From assembly GCF_000263855.1 (NCBI RefSeq), contig NZ_AJWX01000013.1:62001-126000 (forward strand): a stretch of 64,000 bases of DNA, in the 5' to 3' direction. The notes beneath the pieces were generated by a model that saw nothing but the letters and a program-made list of their open reading frames with translations, did no database searches and was not told where the DNA came from. Made by a program: the position numbers and the translations under genes. This DNA is from Pseudomonas sp. M47T1 (GTDB taxonomy: Bacteria > Pseudomonadota > Gammaproteobacteria > Pseudomonadales > Pseudomonadaceae). Positions 1 through 8,592 of this stretch are shown here, piece after piece (within the stretch, counting starts at the first letter, position 1; every line of letters begins with the position of its first letter).

Positions 1-1317
1 GACGGCGAAGAGACGCGCCCCACCATCAAGGCCAACCGCTGGCAGGAAGACTGGTCGGCGCTGGCCTCGCCGGCGCTGCGCACCGAACCCCTGGACAACC
101 TCAAGTATATCCCCCTTGGCAGCGACGCCTGGCTGTCGCTGGGCGCGACCTTGCGCGAACGCCTGGAAATGAATGACGCGGCGAACTTCGGCACCAAGGG
201 CACGGCGCGGGACAACTACTTGCTGCAACGCTTCCAGGTGCACGCCGACCTGCACTTCAACGAGCACTGGCGCCTGTTTACTCAACTGGAGGATGTGCGC
301 GCCTACGACAAGACCACCCTCGGCGGCGCCGACCAGAACCGCCTGGACCTGCGCCTGGCCTTCCTGGAATACATTAACGCCTTCGACAGCGGCACCTTGA
401 AGAGCCGCGTAGGCCGCCAGGATTTCGCCTTTGACCTGCAGCGCTTCGTGTCCTCGCGCGACGGCCCCAACGTGCGTCAGTCGTTCGACGCCCTGTGGGC
501 TGACTGGGAAACCACTCAGTGGCGCTTCATCGGTATCGTCAGCCACCCGGTGCAGTACCGCGACGACCAGGACTTCGATGACACCTCCAACAACGCCGTG
601 CGCTTCGACATGCTGCGCGTGGAGCACGTGGTGGGTAACAATCAGGAGCTGTCGGCCTACTACGCCCTGTACCAGCGCGACGACGCCCAGTACCTGGACG
701 CGTCGGGCAGTGAGGAACGGCATATTGTCGATGCCCGCTACGCCGGCACCGCGGCCAATGTCGACTGGGACCTGGAAGCCATGCTGCAAGGCGGCACCGT
801 GGGGGCCAAGGACATTCGCGCCTGGGCCGGCGGCAGTCGCGTGGGCTACACCTTTGCCGACCAGCCATGGACGCCGCGGCTGGGCCTGCAACTGGACATT
901 GCCTCGGGTGACAGCCACGCCGGTGACGGCCGTGTGGGCACCTTCAATCCGCTGTTCCCCAACGGGTACTACTTCACCCTGGCGGGCTACACCGGCTACA
1001 GCAACCTGATTCACGTGAAGCCGTCGCTCACGGTCAAACCCTTGCCAGGGCTGAGCGTGCAAACCGCCATCGGCCTGTTATGGCGCCAGACCACCGATGA
1101 CGCGGTGTACACCCAGCCCAACATTGCCGTGGCCAACACTGCCGGTACCGGGCAGCGCTGGACGGGTGCCTACGCCCAGCTGCGCACCGACTATGCCTTT
1201 ACCGCCAACCTCAGCGGCGCCGTCGAGGCCGTGCACTACGACGCGGGACAAACCCTGCGTGAAGCCGGCGGCCATGACAGCAACTACCTGGGCGTGGAAA
1301 TGAAGTTCAGTTGGTAA
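1..1317 (+). CDS. Alginate-export-family outer-membrane porin (5' end outside window)
   Basis: The frame is open from base 1, so the start codon and signal peptide lie outside the window; 438 codons are visible. The sequence alternates short polar and aromatic stretches typical of a beta-barrel and ends in Lys-Phe-Ser-Trp, the terminal aromatic residue recognised by the BAM machinery. Arg/Asp-rich strands and the overall pattern fit the AlgE-like alginate-export porin family, which passes anionic polysaccharides or small acids through the outer membrane. An in-frame TTG at 151 is internal and not the likely start. The substrate cannot be told from sequence. The last 11 bp overlap the convergent AraC gene. 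Family call is by recognition only. Confidence 0.72.
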   Translation, partial: DGEETRPTIKANRWQEDWSALASPALRTEPLDNLKYIPLGSDAWLSLGATLRERLEMNDAANFGTKGTARDNYLLQRFQVHADLHFNEHWRLFTQLEDVRAYDKTTLGGADQNRLDLRLAFLEYINAFDSGTLKSRVGRQDFAFDLQRFVSSRDGPNVRQSFDALWADWETTQWRFIGIVSHPVQYRDDQDFDDTSNNAVRFDMLRVEHVVGNNQELSAYYALYQRDDAQYLDASGSEERHIVDARYAGTAANVDWDLEAMLQGGTVGAKDIRAWAGGSRVGYTFADQPWTPRLGLQLDIASGDSHAGDGRVGTFNPLFPNGYYFTLAGYTGYSNLIHVKPSLTVKPLPGLSVQTAIGLLWRQTTDDAVYTQPNIAVANTAGTGQRWTGAYAQLRTDYAFTANLSGAVEAVHYDAGQTLREAGGHDSNYLGVEMKFSW

Positions 1318-1867
1318 GCGTCGGGGTATTGACCACATGGTCAATACCCCGGGGCAAAGCCCGTCGCCAGGCGAATGGCGTGGTGCCCAGGCAACGGGTG
1401 AATACCCGGGTGAAGTGTGATTGATCGGCAAAACCGCAGTCCAGGCCCACTTGGGCGATGGGCACGTTACCGTCCGCGAGCAGTTCCTTGGCCCGGGACA
1501 ACCGCGCGCTCAATAGCCAGTCGCGCGGCGACTGGCCGGTGGTGCGCTTGAACGCCCGGGAAAAATGGCTACGCGACAACGAGCAGGCCTTGGCGATGTC
1601 GGCAATCGAGGGGCTGGTGCTCATCTGTTCCAGCATCAGTTGCTTGGCCCGCCGCGCTTGCCAGGGTGACAGTGCCACGCGCTCGGGGGCCGGCGCCGGG
1701 CGATCGCCGTATTGCACCAGCAGGTGCGTGCACAGGGCGCTGGAGTGCTGGTAAAGCGCCTGCGGCGCGGCTGGGCCGTTATCGGCCAAGGTGGCCGCCA
1801 GCGCCAGCAACAGGTCCAGGGTGGTGGGGTCCAGCGGCTTGGCGGCGGCATGGGGGGTAGCATTCAT
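1307..1867 (-). CDS. AraC-family transcriptional regulator, short form
   Basis: This 186-aa protein has a C-terminal AraC double helix-turn-helix (about residues 80-175) with the family's hallmarks: a first helix-turn-helix in SIADIAKACSLSRSHFSRAF and the second in VGLDCGFADQSHFTRVF. The N-terminal 75 residues are too short for the usual cupin-type sensor domain, so the effector-binding part is reduced or absent. It is transcribed away from the alpha/beta hydrolase at 2063, with a long palindrome in the shared upstream region, and is a plausible regulator of that gene. It is convergent with the porin and overlaps its last 11 bp. Confidence 0.85.
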   Translation of the reverse strand: MNATPHAAAKPLDPTTLDLLLALAATLADNGPAAPQALYQHSSALCTHLLVQYGDRPAPAPERVALSPWQARRAKQLMLEQMSTSPSIADIAKACSLSRSHFSRAFKRTTGQSPRDWLLSARLSRAKELLADGNVPIAQVGLDCGFADQSHFTRVFTRCLGTTPFAWRRALPRGIDHVVNTPTLTN

Positions 1868-1937
1868 CGGGGGACGCTCCGTGTACGATCCGGTACCTGC
1901 ACAGTGTCCAAGCCCTGGCGTGGCACGTCCTTGCCAG

Positions 1938-1983
1938 GGCCTTAAATGTTCTGAAGCGCAGTGGTTTCAGAACAATTAAGGCC
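1938..1983. promoter_or_regulatory. Long near-perfect palindrome, probable operator
   Basis: Two 18-bp arms (1938-1955 and 1966-1983) match at 17 of 18 positions around a 10-nt centre; the inner 9 bp, TGTTCTGAA/TTCAGAACA, are perfect. It lies between the divergent AraC regulator and the hydrolase, about 80 bp upstream of the hydrolase start. No T-tract follows, so an operator is favoured over a terminator. Which protein binds is unknown. Confidence 0.55.
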
Positions 1984-2062
1984 AGGACAAGGATTTGCCC
2001 GGTGCCGATCCTCTAGCGTGTCGACTCCACCCCTTGCGCAATGCACCTCACAGGAGTCGACC

Positions 2063-2884
2063 ATGCCTTACCTCACCACCACCGACGGTACCGAGATTTA
2101 CTACAAGGATTGGGGCAGCGGGCAGCCCGTGGTGCTCAGCCACGGCTGGCCGCTGAATGCCGACATGTGGGACTACCAGATGAACTTCCTGGCCGCCAAC
2201 GGCTTTCGGGTGATTGCCCATGACCGCCGCGGCTTTGGCCGTTCCAGCCAGCCATGGACCGGTTACGACTATGACACCTTTGCCGATGACCTGGAGCAAT
2301 TGCTGGACGAGCTGGACATCAGCAACGCCATCCTGGTCGGGTTCTCCATGGGCGGCGGCGAAGTGGCCCGCTACCTGGGCCGTCACGGCAGCAAGCGCAT
2401 TGCCAAGGCCGTGCTGGTCAGCGCCGTGACGCCGCTGATGATTCGCCGCGACGACCATCCCCAAGGCATGGACCCGGCCATTTTCGACGGCATCCGCGCC
2501 GGCCTGCTCAACGACCGCGCCGGCTTTCTGGACGCCTTCGGCCCAGTGTTCACCGGCAGCGACAAGCCGGAAAACAAGGTGGGCAAACCGATGCTCGACT
2601 GGACCCAGTTCCTGGCCTTGCAGGGCAGTTTCAAGGGCACCTTCGACTGCGTGGCGGCCTTCTCGGAAACCGACTTGCGCGACGACCTGCGCAGCATCGA
2701 TATCCCGACCCTGGTCATCCATGGTGACGGCGATGCCGTGGTCAGCTTCGAGGTCACCGGCAAGGCCGCCGCCGAACTGGTGCGTGGCGCGCAACTGAAA
2801 GTCTACCCGGGCGCCCCGCACGCGGTGTACTTCACCCACAAGGACCAGTTGAACCAGGACCTGCTGGCGTTCGCCCGCGGCTGA
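2063..2884 (+). CDS. Alpha/beta hydrolase, non-haem chloroperoxidase/arylesterase type
   Basis: A 273-aa alpha/beta hydrolase close to the non-haem haloperoxidase (perhydrolase/arylesterase) group. Visible features are the HGWPLNADMW oxyanion-hole region, the nucleophile elbow G-F-S-M-G-G-G near residue 97, a late acidic residue in VIHGDGDAVV, and the catalytic histidine in APHAVYF near the C-terminus. The ATG at 2063 is chosen over upstream in-frame codons because AGGAG sits at 2052-2056 and the MPYLTTTDGT start is typical of the family. No signal peptide is seen, so it is probably cytoplasmic. The physiological substrate is unknown. The preceding palindrome and AraC gene suggest inducible expression. 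Confidence 0.88.
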   Translation: MPYLTTTDGTEIYYKDWGSGQPVVLSHGWPLNADMWDYQMNFLAANGFRVIAHDRRGFGRSSQPWTGYDYDTFADDLEQLLDELDISNAILVGFSMGGGEVARYLGRHGSKRIAKAVLVSAVTPLMIRRDDHPQGMDPAIFDGIRAGLLNDRAGFLDAFGPVFTGSDKPENKVGKPMLDWTQFLALQGSFKGTFDCVAAFSETDLRDDLRSIDIPTLVIHGDGDAVVSFEVTGKAAAELVRGAQLKVYPGAPHAVYFTHKDQLNQDLLAFARG

Positions 2885-2976
2885 TGCACGGCCGCGCCAA
2901 CGGCTACGCTGCGTCCCCGTAGCTGCCGCACGCCGGACCTGCCGCCAGGCCGGAGATGTCGCGACGCCGTAGGAGA

Positions 2977-3066
2977 TGCCGCCAGGCTGCGAAGGCGCGC
3001 GCAGCGTGCCCGCGATTGGCATGACACCGATGAAGGCCCTGCGACCCCTTTCGCAGCCTGGCGGCA
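2977..3066. repeat. Inverted REP pair (BIME-like)
   Basis: TGCCGCCAGGCTGCGAA at 2977-2993 is repeated as its exact reverse complement at 3050-3066, a perfect 17-bp inverted pair around 56 nt. It lies between the convergent ends of the hydrolase and the large kinase gene. The same 17-mer occurs at 42480-42496. This is how Pseudomonas extragenic palindromic repeats are arranged; it may also help end transcription from both sides. Confidence 0.7.
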
Positions 3067-3070
3067 CCGC

Positions 3071-6000
3071 CTACCGGGAAGGCAGGGTGAACACGAAAAC
3101 CGTGTGCCCTGCGCGACTGGTGAAGTGGTTGAGCGTGCCGCCCTGGGCGTCCAGGGTGGAGCGGCAGATGGCCAAGCCCATGCCCATGCCCGTGGCTTTC
3201 GTGGTGAAGAAGGCGCTGAAGATTTTTTCGTGGTGCTCCACGCTCACGCCCGGCCCCTGATCCTCCACCATCACCACCAACTGGCCGGCCACCGGCACCG
3301 TGGACGTGACCCGCAACAGACGCTGCGCCGCGGTGATGGGCGCCATGGCTTCCACGGCGTTGATGATCAGGTTGTACAGCACCTGCTGCAACTGCACGCC
3401 ATCCACCTGCACTTTCACCCCCGGAGCCTGCAGGGCCACGCACACACGAACCTGTTGTTGCTCGGTCTCCACGGCTGTCAGGCGCAGCACCTGGGTAATC
3501 AACTCATCAATGGCCAGCCAGCGACGGCTGGCCGGTTTCTGCCGGGCCAGGCCCTGCAACGCGCGAATGATGTCGGCCGCGCGGCGGCCATCACGAGCAA
3601 TGTCGCGCAGGCCTTCAAGCGCTTCTTCTACCTGCGGGTCCTGGCGCTGCAACCAGCGCACGCTGGCGCTGGCATTGGTGACGATGGACACCAGCGGCTG
3701 GTTGATTTCATGAGCGATGGACGCCGCCAACTCGCCCATGACCATGCTATGGCGCACCTGAGCCAGTTCGTCGCGGGCGCTGCGCAACGCCGCCTCGGTG
3801 GCACGTCGCCGGGTGTTTTCGTCCAATACCTGCGCATACAGCCGGGCTGTCTCCAGGGAAATCGCCGCCTGGGCCGCCAGCAACTCGATCATCGCCACCC
3901 GCGAATGGCTGAACACACCACTGGCCAGAGAGTTTTCCAGGTACAACAAGCCCATCACCTCACCCTGCTTGAGCAGCGGCAGGCACAGCACCGCCCCGGC
4001 CGAATGCACCTGGAAGTAAGGGTCCTCGGCAAAATCGGTATCCTCCCCCGCCTGCTCCAGGGCCACCGTGCGGCCCGTACGCATCACCGTGTACATCAGC
4101 GACAACGGCAGCGCGCGGGGAGCCGCGGGCTTGTCCTCCAGGGTGACTGTCACCCCCGCCTCCACCGCTTGCGCGCTGGCCACACTGCGCAGGTCGTCGC
4201 CATCGAGCAGAATCAGTGAACCGGTGCGCGCACCCGCATGCACCAGGGTGTTGGCCAGCAGGGTTTCCACCAGCCGCTCAAACACGATTTCCCGCGACAG
4301 TGCCTGGGATGCCTTGGTCACTGAGACCAGGTCCAGGTACTGCTGACCGTTGAGCATGTCAATCGAGGCGCGAGCATCCAGCGGCTTGCTGTTGAGGTAC
4401 AGGTATGCTGCTTCCAGTGCCCGCACCCGGTTCAGCGCACCCCAGCGTTGGTAGGCGTCCCGGGCACTGAGGCGATGGCTACGCGCCGCACTGGGCAGGC
4501 CCAGCGCCTGATGGCAATGGGCGGCGCGCTCATGGGCCAGGGCCTGCACGGTCACCCCGCCGGTGGCCGATGCGTGTTCAATGGCCGCTTCCAGCAACCG
4601 TAACGCGCGCATCAGGTCACCCTGCAAGCGCGCCACCTCGGCCTCCACCAGCCACTGGCGGTCCAGAAAGCTCTGGGGGTTGAGCTGAGCCCAGCGCCGC
4701 AAATCCTGCAAATACCCCTGCAAGGCCTGCACGGCGGCCAGGGGGCTGTGAGCACTGGCCGCCCGCGCCGCCAGGTTGAGCGCCGAATAAAACGCCAAGT
4801 CCAGCAACTGCACATGGGCGGCCATGCAGCCCTTGAGGTGCTCGGCGCGCTGCAAGTGCTCATGCGCCGCATCATGGCGACCGAGGGCAAACGCCAGCAT
4901 GCCGCGGTACAGCCAGTAGAAGAAGCCGATGGGCAGCATGGTGCTGGCGTCAACGCGAGGCTGCAACGATTGCAACGGATCACTGTCCGGCGCCGTGTCG
5001 GCGGCACGCAATGAGCGCACGTAGATCTGTTGTATCTGCAACAGCAAGTGGCTGTCGGCAAAGCTCGACGGGTCGGTCAGGGCCATGGCAGCGTCAATGC
5101 GCTGTTCCACCTGCTCCAGCGCCTCGCCCATGACCAGCAGCGTGCACACCAAGTGGTGGCAGGCATAACAGCTCAGGGCCACGCGGCCTTCCCGGCGTGC
5201 CGCAGCAAGGGCCTGCTCGCCACACGCCAGGGAAAAGGCCAGCGAGCGCGTCCACACACTGACGCGCCCCAGCGCCAGTTGCGTGGTGGCCTGGGTGGCG
5301 CCCACCCCCAGGGTCCGCTCCAGGCGCACGGCCAGTTCGGCGTACTCCAGCCCTTCCTGATGGGCGGCGTATTCGTCCGCCAGCAACACGCCGAACCAGG
5401 CCAGGCCCGGCACCGACGCCGAGCTGACGCCGTGGCGCACGGTCATCTGCACCATGCGCCCCAACACCTGCAAGGCCAGGTCGCGTTCCACCAGAATGGC
5501 GGGAATGATCATCGCCGCCATCAGGTCCAGCGCTGCGGTGATGAACGAGTTGTCTACCGTGTGATGGGCCAGCAAGGCATCGATGGCCCGGCCGCCCAGC
5601 GCCTCGCGCACCTGGGCACGAACCCATTGGCTGTCGGCCCGGGCGAACTCGATGCCGAACAGCGCCAGGCCGGCGCGTGCGGTGTGCAGCGCAGCGATGT
5701 AACTGTCGGCCACGGACAGCGCGTCGATTTTCAGCACGTACAGGGCCGAGACCTGGGCCAGCGAGTCGACACCGTCCAGCATTGCGTCGATGCAGGCGTG
5801 GGCACCGGCATAGTCCGCACTGTTGATCAGGCATTGGGCGTACAGCACATCCACCGCGTAGCCTTGCGCGGCGTCCTGCACCCAGCGCTGGCGCCGCGCC
5901 AGGTCCCGGGCGAGGCCCAGGTACTGCAAGGCAAACGGCAGGGTCACGGTATCACTGGCGCGACGCGCGGCCTGCAACAGGGCATCGATGAAAGCGTGCT

Positions 6001-8206
6001 GATCGGCCGCCTGCAATTGCTCATGAGCACACTGCTGAATGTGCAAGGCTATGCGAAACAGCTGGCCCGGCGCCGGCGTACGGTCCATGGCCTGGATCAG
6101 CAGGCGTGCCAGGCGGGTGTGCTGGGCGGCGCGATGATGAGGGGCGATGGCGTGGTAGGCGGTCTCGCGTACCCGGTCATGGCTGAAGCACCAGCCTTCG
6201 CCATCACCCAGCAGCAGCCCGGCCTGCACCGCCGGCGCCAGCGCCTGGCTGGCCCGCGCCGGCGCTACCCGGCCCAGCAGCGCCAGTTGCGCAAGGTCGG
6301 CGCGGTTGCCGACCAATGCCAGCAAGCCCAGCAACCAGCGCGTGCGCCGCGGCAGGCGGGCCATGCGCGCAACCATCAGGTCCACTACGTTATCGGCCAG
6401 CGGGCAGCCCTGCAGGGCGTGATGATCCCAGGTCCAGCCCTGCATGCCAGCCGTGGGCACCAGGCGTTTGTCCTCCAGCAGGGTGCTCACCAATTGCTGA
6501 ATGAACAGCGGATTGCCGCCACTCTTCTCATGGATCACTGCGGCCAGGGGCAGCAATGCCTCGCCGTCGCTCGCCAGCAGGGCGTTGAGCATGGCCAGCA
6601 CTGCCCGCCGGTCCAGCGGCGCCAGCGACAGCCGGGTGACGTGGCGAGTCGGTGCTCGGGCGACAACGGCCAGGGGCCCCTGCCAGGCGCCACGGTTCGC
6701 CAGTACCAGCAACACATGGGCCAGGGGCGCTGCCACCCACTCATGCACCAGCGCCAAGGTGTGGGCATCGAGCCGTTGCACGTCATCAAAAAACAGCAAC
6801 AAGGGCGTACCTGGGTTGCCAAACGCAGCGATGAACGCTCGCAGCGCGCCCGGCAGCCGTGTGCCCGCGTCCCCTCGCGCAGGCTCGGTCGAATCCGGCA
6901 GCGGCCCGGTCACCAGCTCCAGCTGCGGCACCAGGGCCAGCACCAGCGCAACGTCGTTGCCCAGCGCCGCCAGCAGCCGTTGGCGCCAGTCCGCCAGGCC
7001 CTGCGGGTGCTCGCCCAGCAACCGCGACACCAACGCCCGCAGCGCCGTGGACAGCGATGCGTAAGGCATGATCGAGCCGGCATGGTCGAACTTGCCCCCG
7101 GCGAACAGGATACTGCCCGCCACCAAGTCTTGGTGCACCTGGCGTACCAGCGCACTTTTGCCGCTGCCTGCCGGACCATCGAGCAGCACCACTTCGCCCT
7201 CGCCGCTGACCGCACAGCGCAGCACCCGCTCATGCAGCAGGGCCGATTCACGTTCGCGTCCCGGCAGCCGAGAGGTGCTCAGGTTCAGGTCGGACCCGCC
7301 ACGGCTACCGGGCTGGAACGGGTGGATGGTGCGAAACTCCGCCCACTGGGCCAGGCATAGGCGCAGGTCGGCGGCCAAGTCGTCGGCACTGGGGTAGCGG
7401 TCGGCCGCGCGTTTGGCCAGCAGTTTAAGCACCACGCCCGTCAGCGGCGGCGGCAGCGAAGGACGCAATGCGTCCAGCGACGGTGGTTGCAACGCCACGT
7501 GCTGGTGCAGCCACTCCACCGGGTCGTTGCCCTCGAACGGCAGGCGCTCGGTGAGCATTTCATAAAAGCTGACGCCCAGCGAATACAAGTCACTGCGCTC
7601 GTCCACGCCCTGCTCCACCCGCCCGCCCTGTTCCGGCGACATGTAGGCAAAGCTGCCGCAGATGGCCTCGGCGGCAGGCGCCGGCGCGTGACGCTGGCAA
7701 CTGAGGGCGAAAGACATCAGGCGTACCTTGCCGTCCGCCCCTTCAACCAAGTTGCAGGGTTTGATATCACGATGCAGAACGCCAGCCTTGTGCGCCTGCG
7801 CCAGTGCCTGGGTAGCGCCAAGGGCTACGCGCAGAAAGCGCAGAATCGACAACCCCTCGCCCATCAGCTCATGCAGGCCACGGCCCTGGCAGTCGTCGAA
7901 CACCAGCACGGGGCCTTCCGCTGCGCTGATCAGCGCGACCGGGACAATGGCCCAGGCCGGGTTGAGGTGCAGGCGAAAGTCGTACTCCTGGCGCAGACGC
8001 CGCGAGCCACCCTCCGAGGGCAACGCCGCCGGCCGCGCAATCAGCCAGTCGCGGGCGGAAATGGGCGAGCGCACGCGGTAGCGCGCCACCTCACCGTCCA
8101 CCAGCAGCAGGCGCCAACTGAGGTGCTTGAGCCACTGCTCATTGAAGCCGCCCAGTTGCTGACGATAACTGGCCAACTCGCCGGGCAACAGCGGTGGCCG
8201 GGTCAT
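3071..8206 (-). CDS. Kinase-like / AAA ATPase / GAF / sensor histidine kinase multidomain protein
   Basis: A 1711-aa cytoplasmic signalling protein. Residues about 1-280 form a Ser/Thr-kinase-like domain with the catalytic loop HRDIKPCN (about 145-152) and an APE-like MSPEQ (about 189-193). The DFG position reads Met-Ser-Phe (164-166) and no glycine-rich loop is evident, so kinase activity is doubtful. An ATPase module follows with Walker A GPAGSGKS, then a long helical, TPR-like region. A GAF domain covers roughly 1290-1440. The C-terminus is a histidine kinase with H-box AHEINQPL and ATP-binding motifs DQGPG and GMGMGLAI. No membrane segment is seen. Its start overlaps the stop of the upstream receiver gene by 4 bp, so the two are co-translated and probably partners. 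The sensed signal is unknown. Confidence 0.9.
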   Translation of the reverse strand: MTRPPLLPGELASYRQQLGGFNEQWLKHLSWRLLLVDGEVARYRVRSPISARDWLIARPAALPSEGGSRRLRQEYDFRLHLNPAWAIVPVALISAAEGPVLVFDDCQGRGLHELMGEGLSILRFLRVALGATQALAQAHKAGVLHRDIKPCNLVEGADGKVRLMSFALSCQRHAPAPAAEAICGSFAYMSPEQGGRVEQGVDERSDLYSLGVSFYEMLTERLPFEGNDPVEWLHQHVALQPPSLDALRPSLPPPLTGVVLKLLAKRAADRYPSADDLAADLRLCLAQWAEFRTIHPFQPGSRGGSDLNLSTSRLPGRERESALLHERVLRCAVSGEGEVVLLDGPAGSGKSALVRQVHQDLVAGSILFAGGKFDHAGSIMPYASLSTALRALVSRLLGEHPQGLADWRQRLLAALGNDVALVLALVPQLELVTGPLPDSTEPARGDAGTRLPGALRAFIAAFGNPGTPLLLFFDDVQRLDAHTLALVHEWVAAPLAHVLLVLANRGAWQGPLAVVARAPTRHVTRLSLAPLDRRAVLAMLNALLASDGEALLPLAAVIHEKSGGNPLFIQQLVSTLLEDKRLVPTAGMQGWTWDHHALQGCPLADNVVDLMVARMARLPRRTRWLLGLLALVGNRADLAQLALLGRVAPARASQALAPAVQAGLLLGDGEGWCFSHDRVRETAYHAIAPHHRAAQHTRLARLLIQAMDRTPAPGQLFRIALHIQQCAHEQLQAADQHAFIDALLQAARRASDTVTLPFALQYLGLARDLARRQRWVQDAAQGYAVDVLYAQCLINSADYAGAHACIDAMLDGVDSLAQVSALYVLKIDALSVADSYIAALHTARAGLALFGIEFARADSQWVRAQVREALGGRAIDALLAHHTVDNSFITAALDLMAAMIIPAILVERDLALQVLGRMVQMTVRHGVSSASVPGLAWFGVLLADEYAAHQEGLEYAELAVRLERTLGVGATQATTQLALGRVSVWTRSLAFSLACGEQALAAARREGRVALSCYACHHLVCTLLVMGEALEQVEQRIDAAMALTDPSSFADSHLLLQIQQIYVRSLRAADTAPDSDPLQSLQPRVDASTMLPIGFFYWLYRGMLAFALGRHDAAHEHLQRAEHLKGCMAAHVQLLDLAFYSALNLAARAASAHSPLAAVQALQGYLQDLRRWAQLNPQSFLDRQWLVEAEVARLQGDLMRALRLLEAAIEHASATGGVTVQALAHERAAHCHQALGLPSAARSHRLSARDAYQRWGALNRVRALEAAYLYLNSKPLDARASIDMLNGQQYLDLVSVTKASQALSREIVFERLVETLLANTLVHAGARTGSLILLDGDDLRSVASAQAVEAGVTVTLEDKPAAPRALPLSLMYTVMRTGRTVALEQAGEDTDFAEDPYFQVHSAGAVLCLPLLKQGEVMGLLYLENSLASGVFSHSRVAMIELLAAQAAISLETARLYAQVLDENTRRRATEAALRSARDELAQVRHSMVMGELAASIAHEINQPLVSIVTNASASVRWLQRQDPQVEEALEGLRDIARDGRRAADIIRALQGLARQKPASRRWLAIDELITQVLRLTAVETEQQQVRVCVALQAPGVKVQVDGVQLQQVLYNLIINAVEAMAPITAAQRLLRVTSTVPVAGQLVVMVEDQGPGVSVEHHEKIFSAFFTTKATGMGMGLAICRSTLDAQGGTLNHFTSRAGHTVFVFTLPSR

Positions 8207-8592
8207 GCTGGGCGATCCATGGCCACGGCCAGGGAAGCCAGCAACGCCGACTCACTGAACGGCTTGTGCAGAAACCCGCGCGCACCGCCCGCCAGGGCTC
8301 GGGACACCGTGGCCGGGTCGTCGTGGGCCGACATGCAGATCACCGCGATAGGGTCATGGCGGGCCTGCAACTGCTGCTGAACCTCGAAGCCGGACAGGCC
8401 CGGCATGCGCACGTCCAGCAGCACGCACGCCGCCTGCCGCGATTGCTCCGAGGCCAGGAACTGTTCGCCGCTGGCAAAGCCTGCACTGTGGTAGCCCAGG
8501 GCGCGCAGCAGGTTGGCCAGGCTCTTGCGCACCGAGCCATCGTCATCAACGATGCACACGTGCAGGGGCAGTGCCGAGGCGTCAACCGACAT
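8203..8592 (-). CDS. Single-domain response regulator (receiver)
   Basis: A 129-aa protein consisting only of a receiver domain: acidic pair in CIVDDDGS, phospho-acceptor Asp in LLDVRMPG, and the conserved Lys in LHKPF. There is no output domain, so it probably passes phosphate on or acts by protein contact. The ATG at 8592 is used; longer in-frame readings would run into the upstream regulator. It overlaps the upstream gene by 11 bp and the downstream histidine kinase by 4 bp, which puts it in the middle of a translationally coupled trio. Confidence 0.88.
   Translation of the reverse strand: MSVDASALPLHVCIVDDDGSVRKSLANLLRALGYHSAGFASGEQFLASEQSRQAACVLLDVRMPGLSGFEVQQQLQARHDPIAVICMSAHDDPATVSRALAGGARGFLHKPFSESALLASLAVAMDRPA

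Noticed and set aside
5030..7360. 776-codon plus-strand open frame opposite the 1711-aa kinase gene
   Set aside because: It is the antisense shadow of a high-GC gene, is Gln/Arg/His-rich without family motifs, and the minus-strand frame carries clear kinase, ATPase and histidine kinase motifs.
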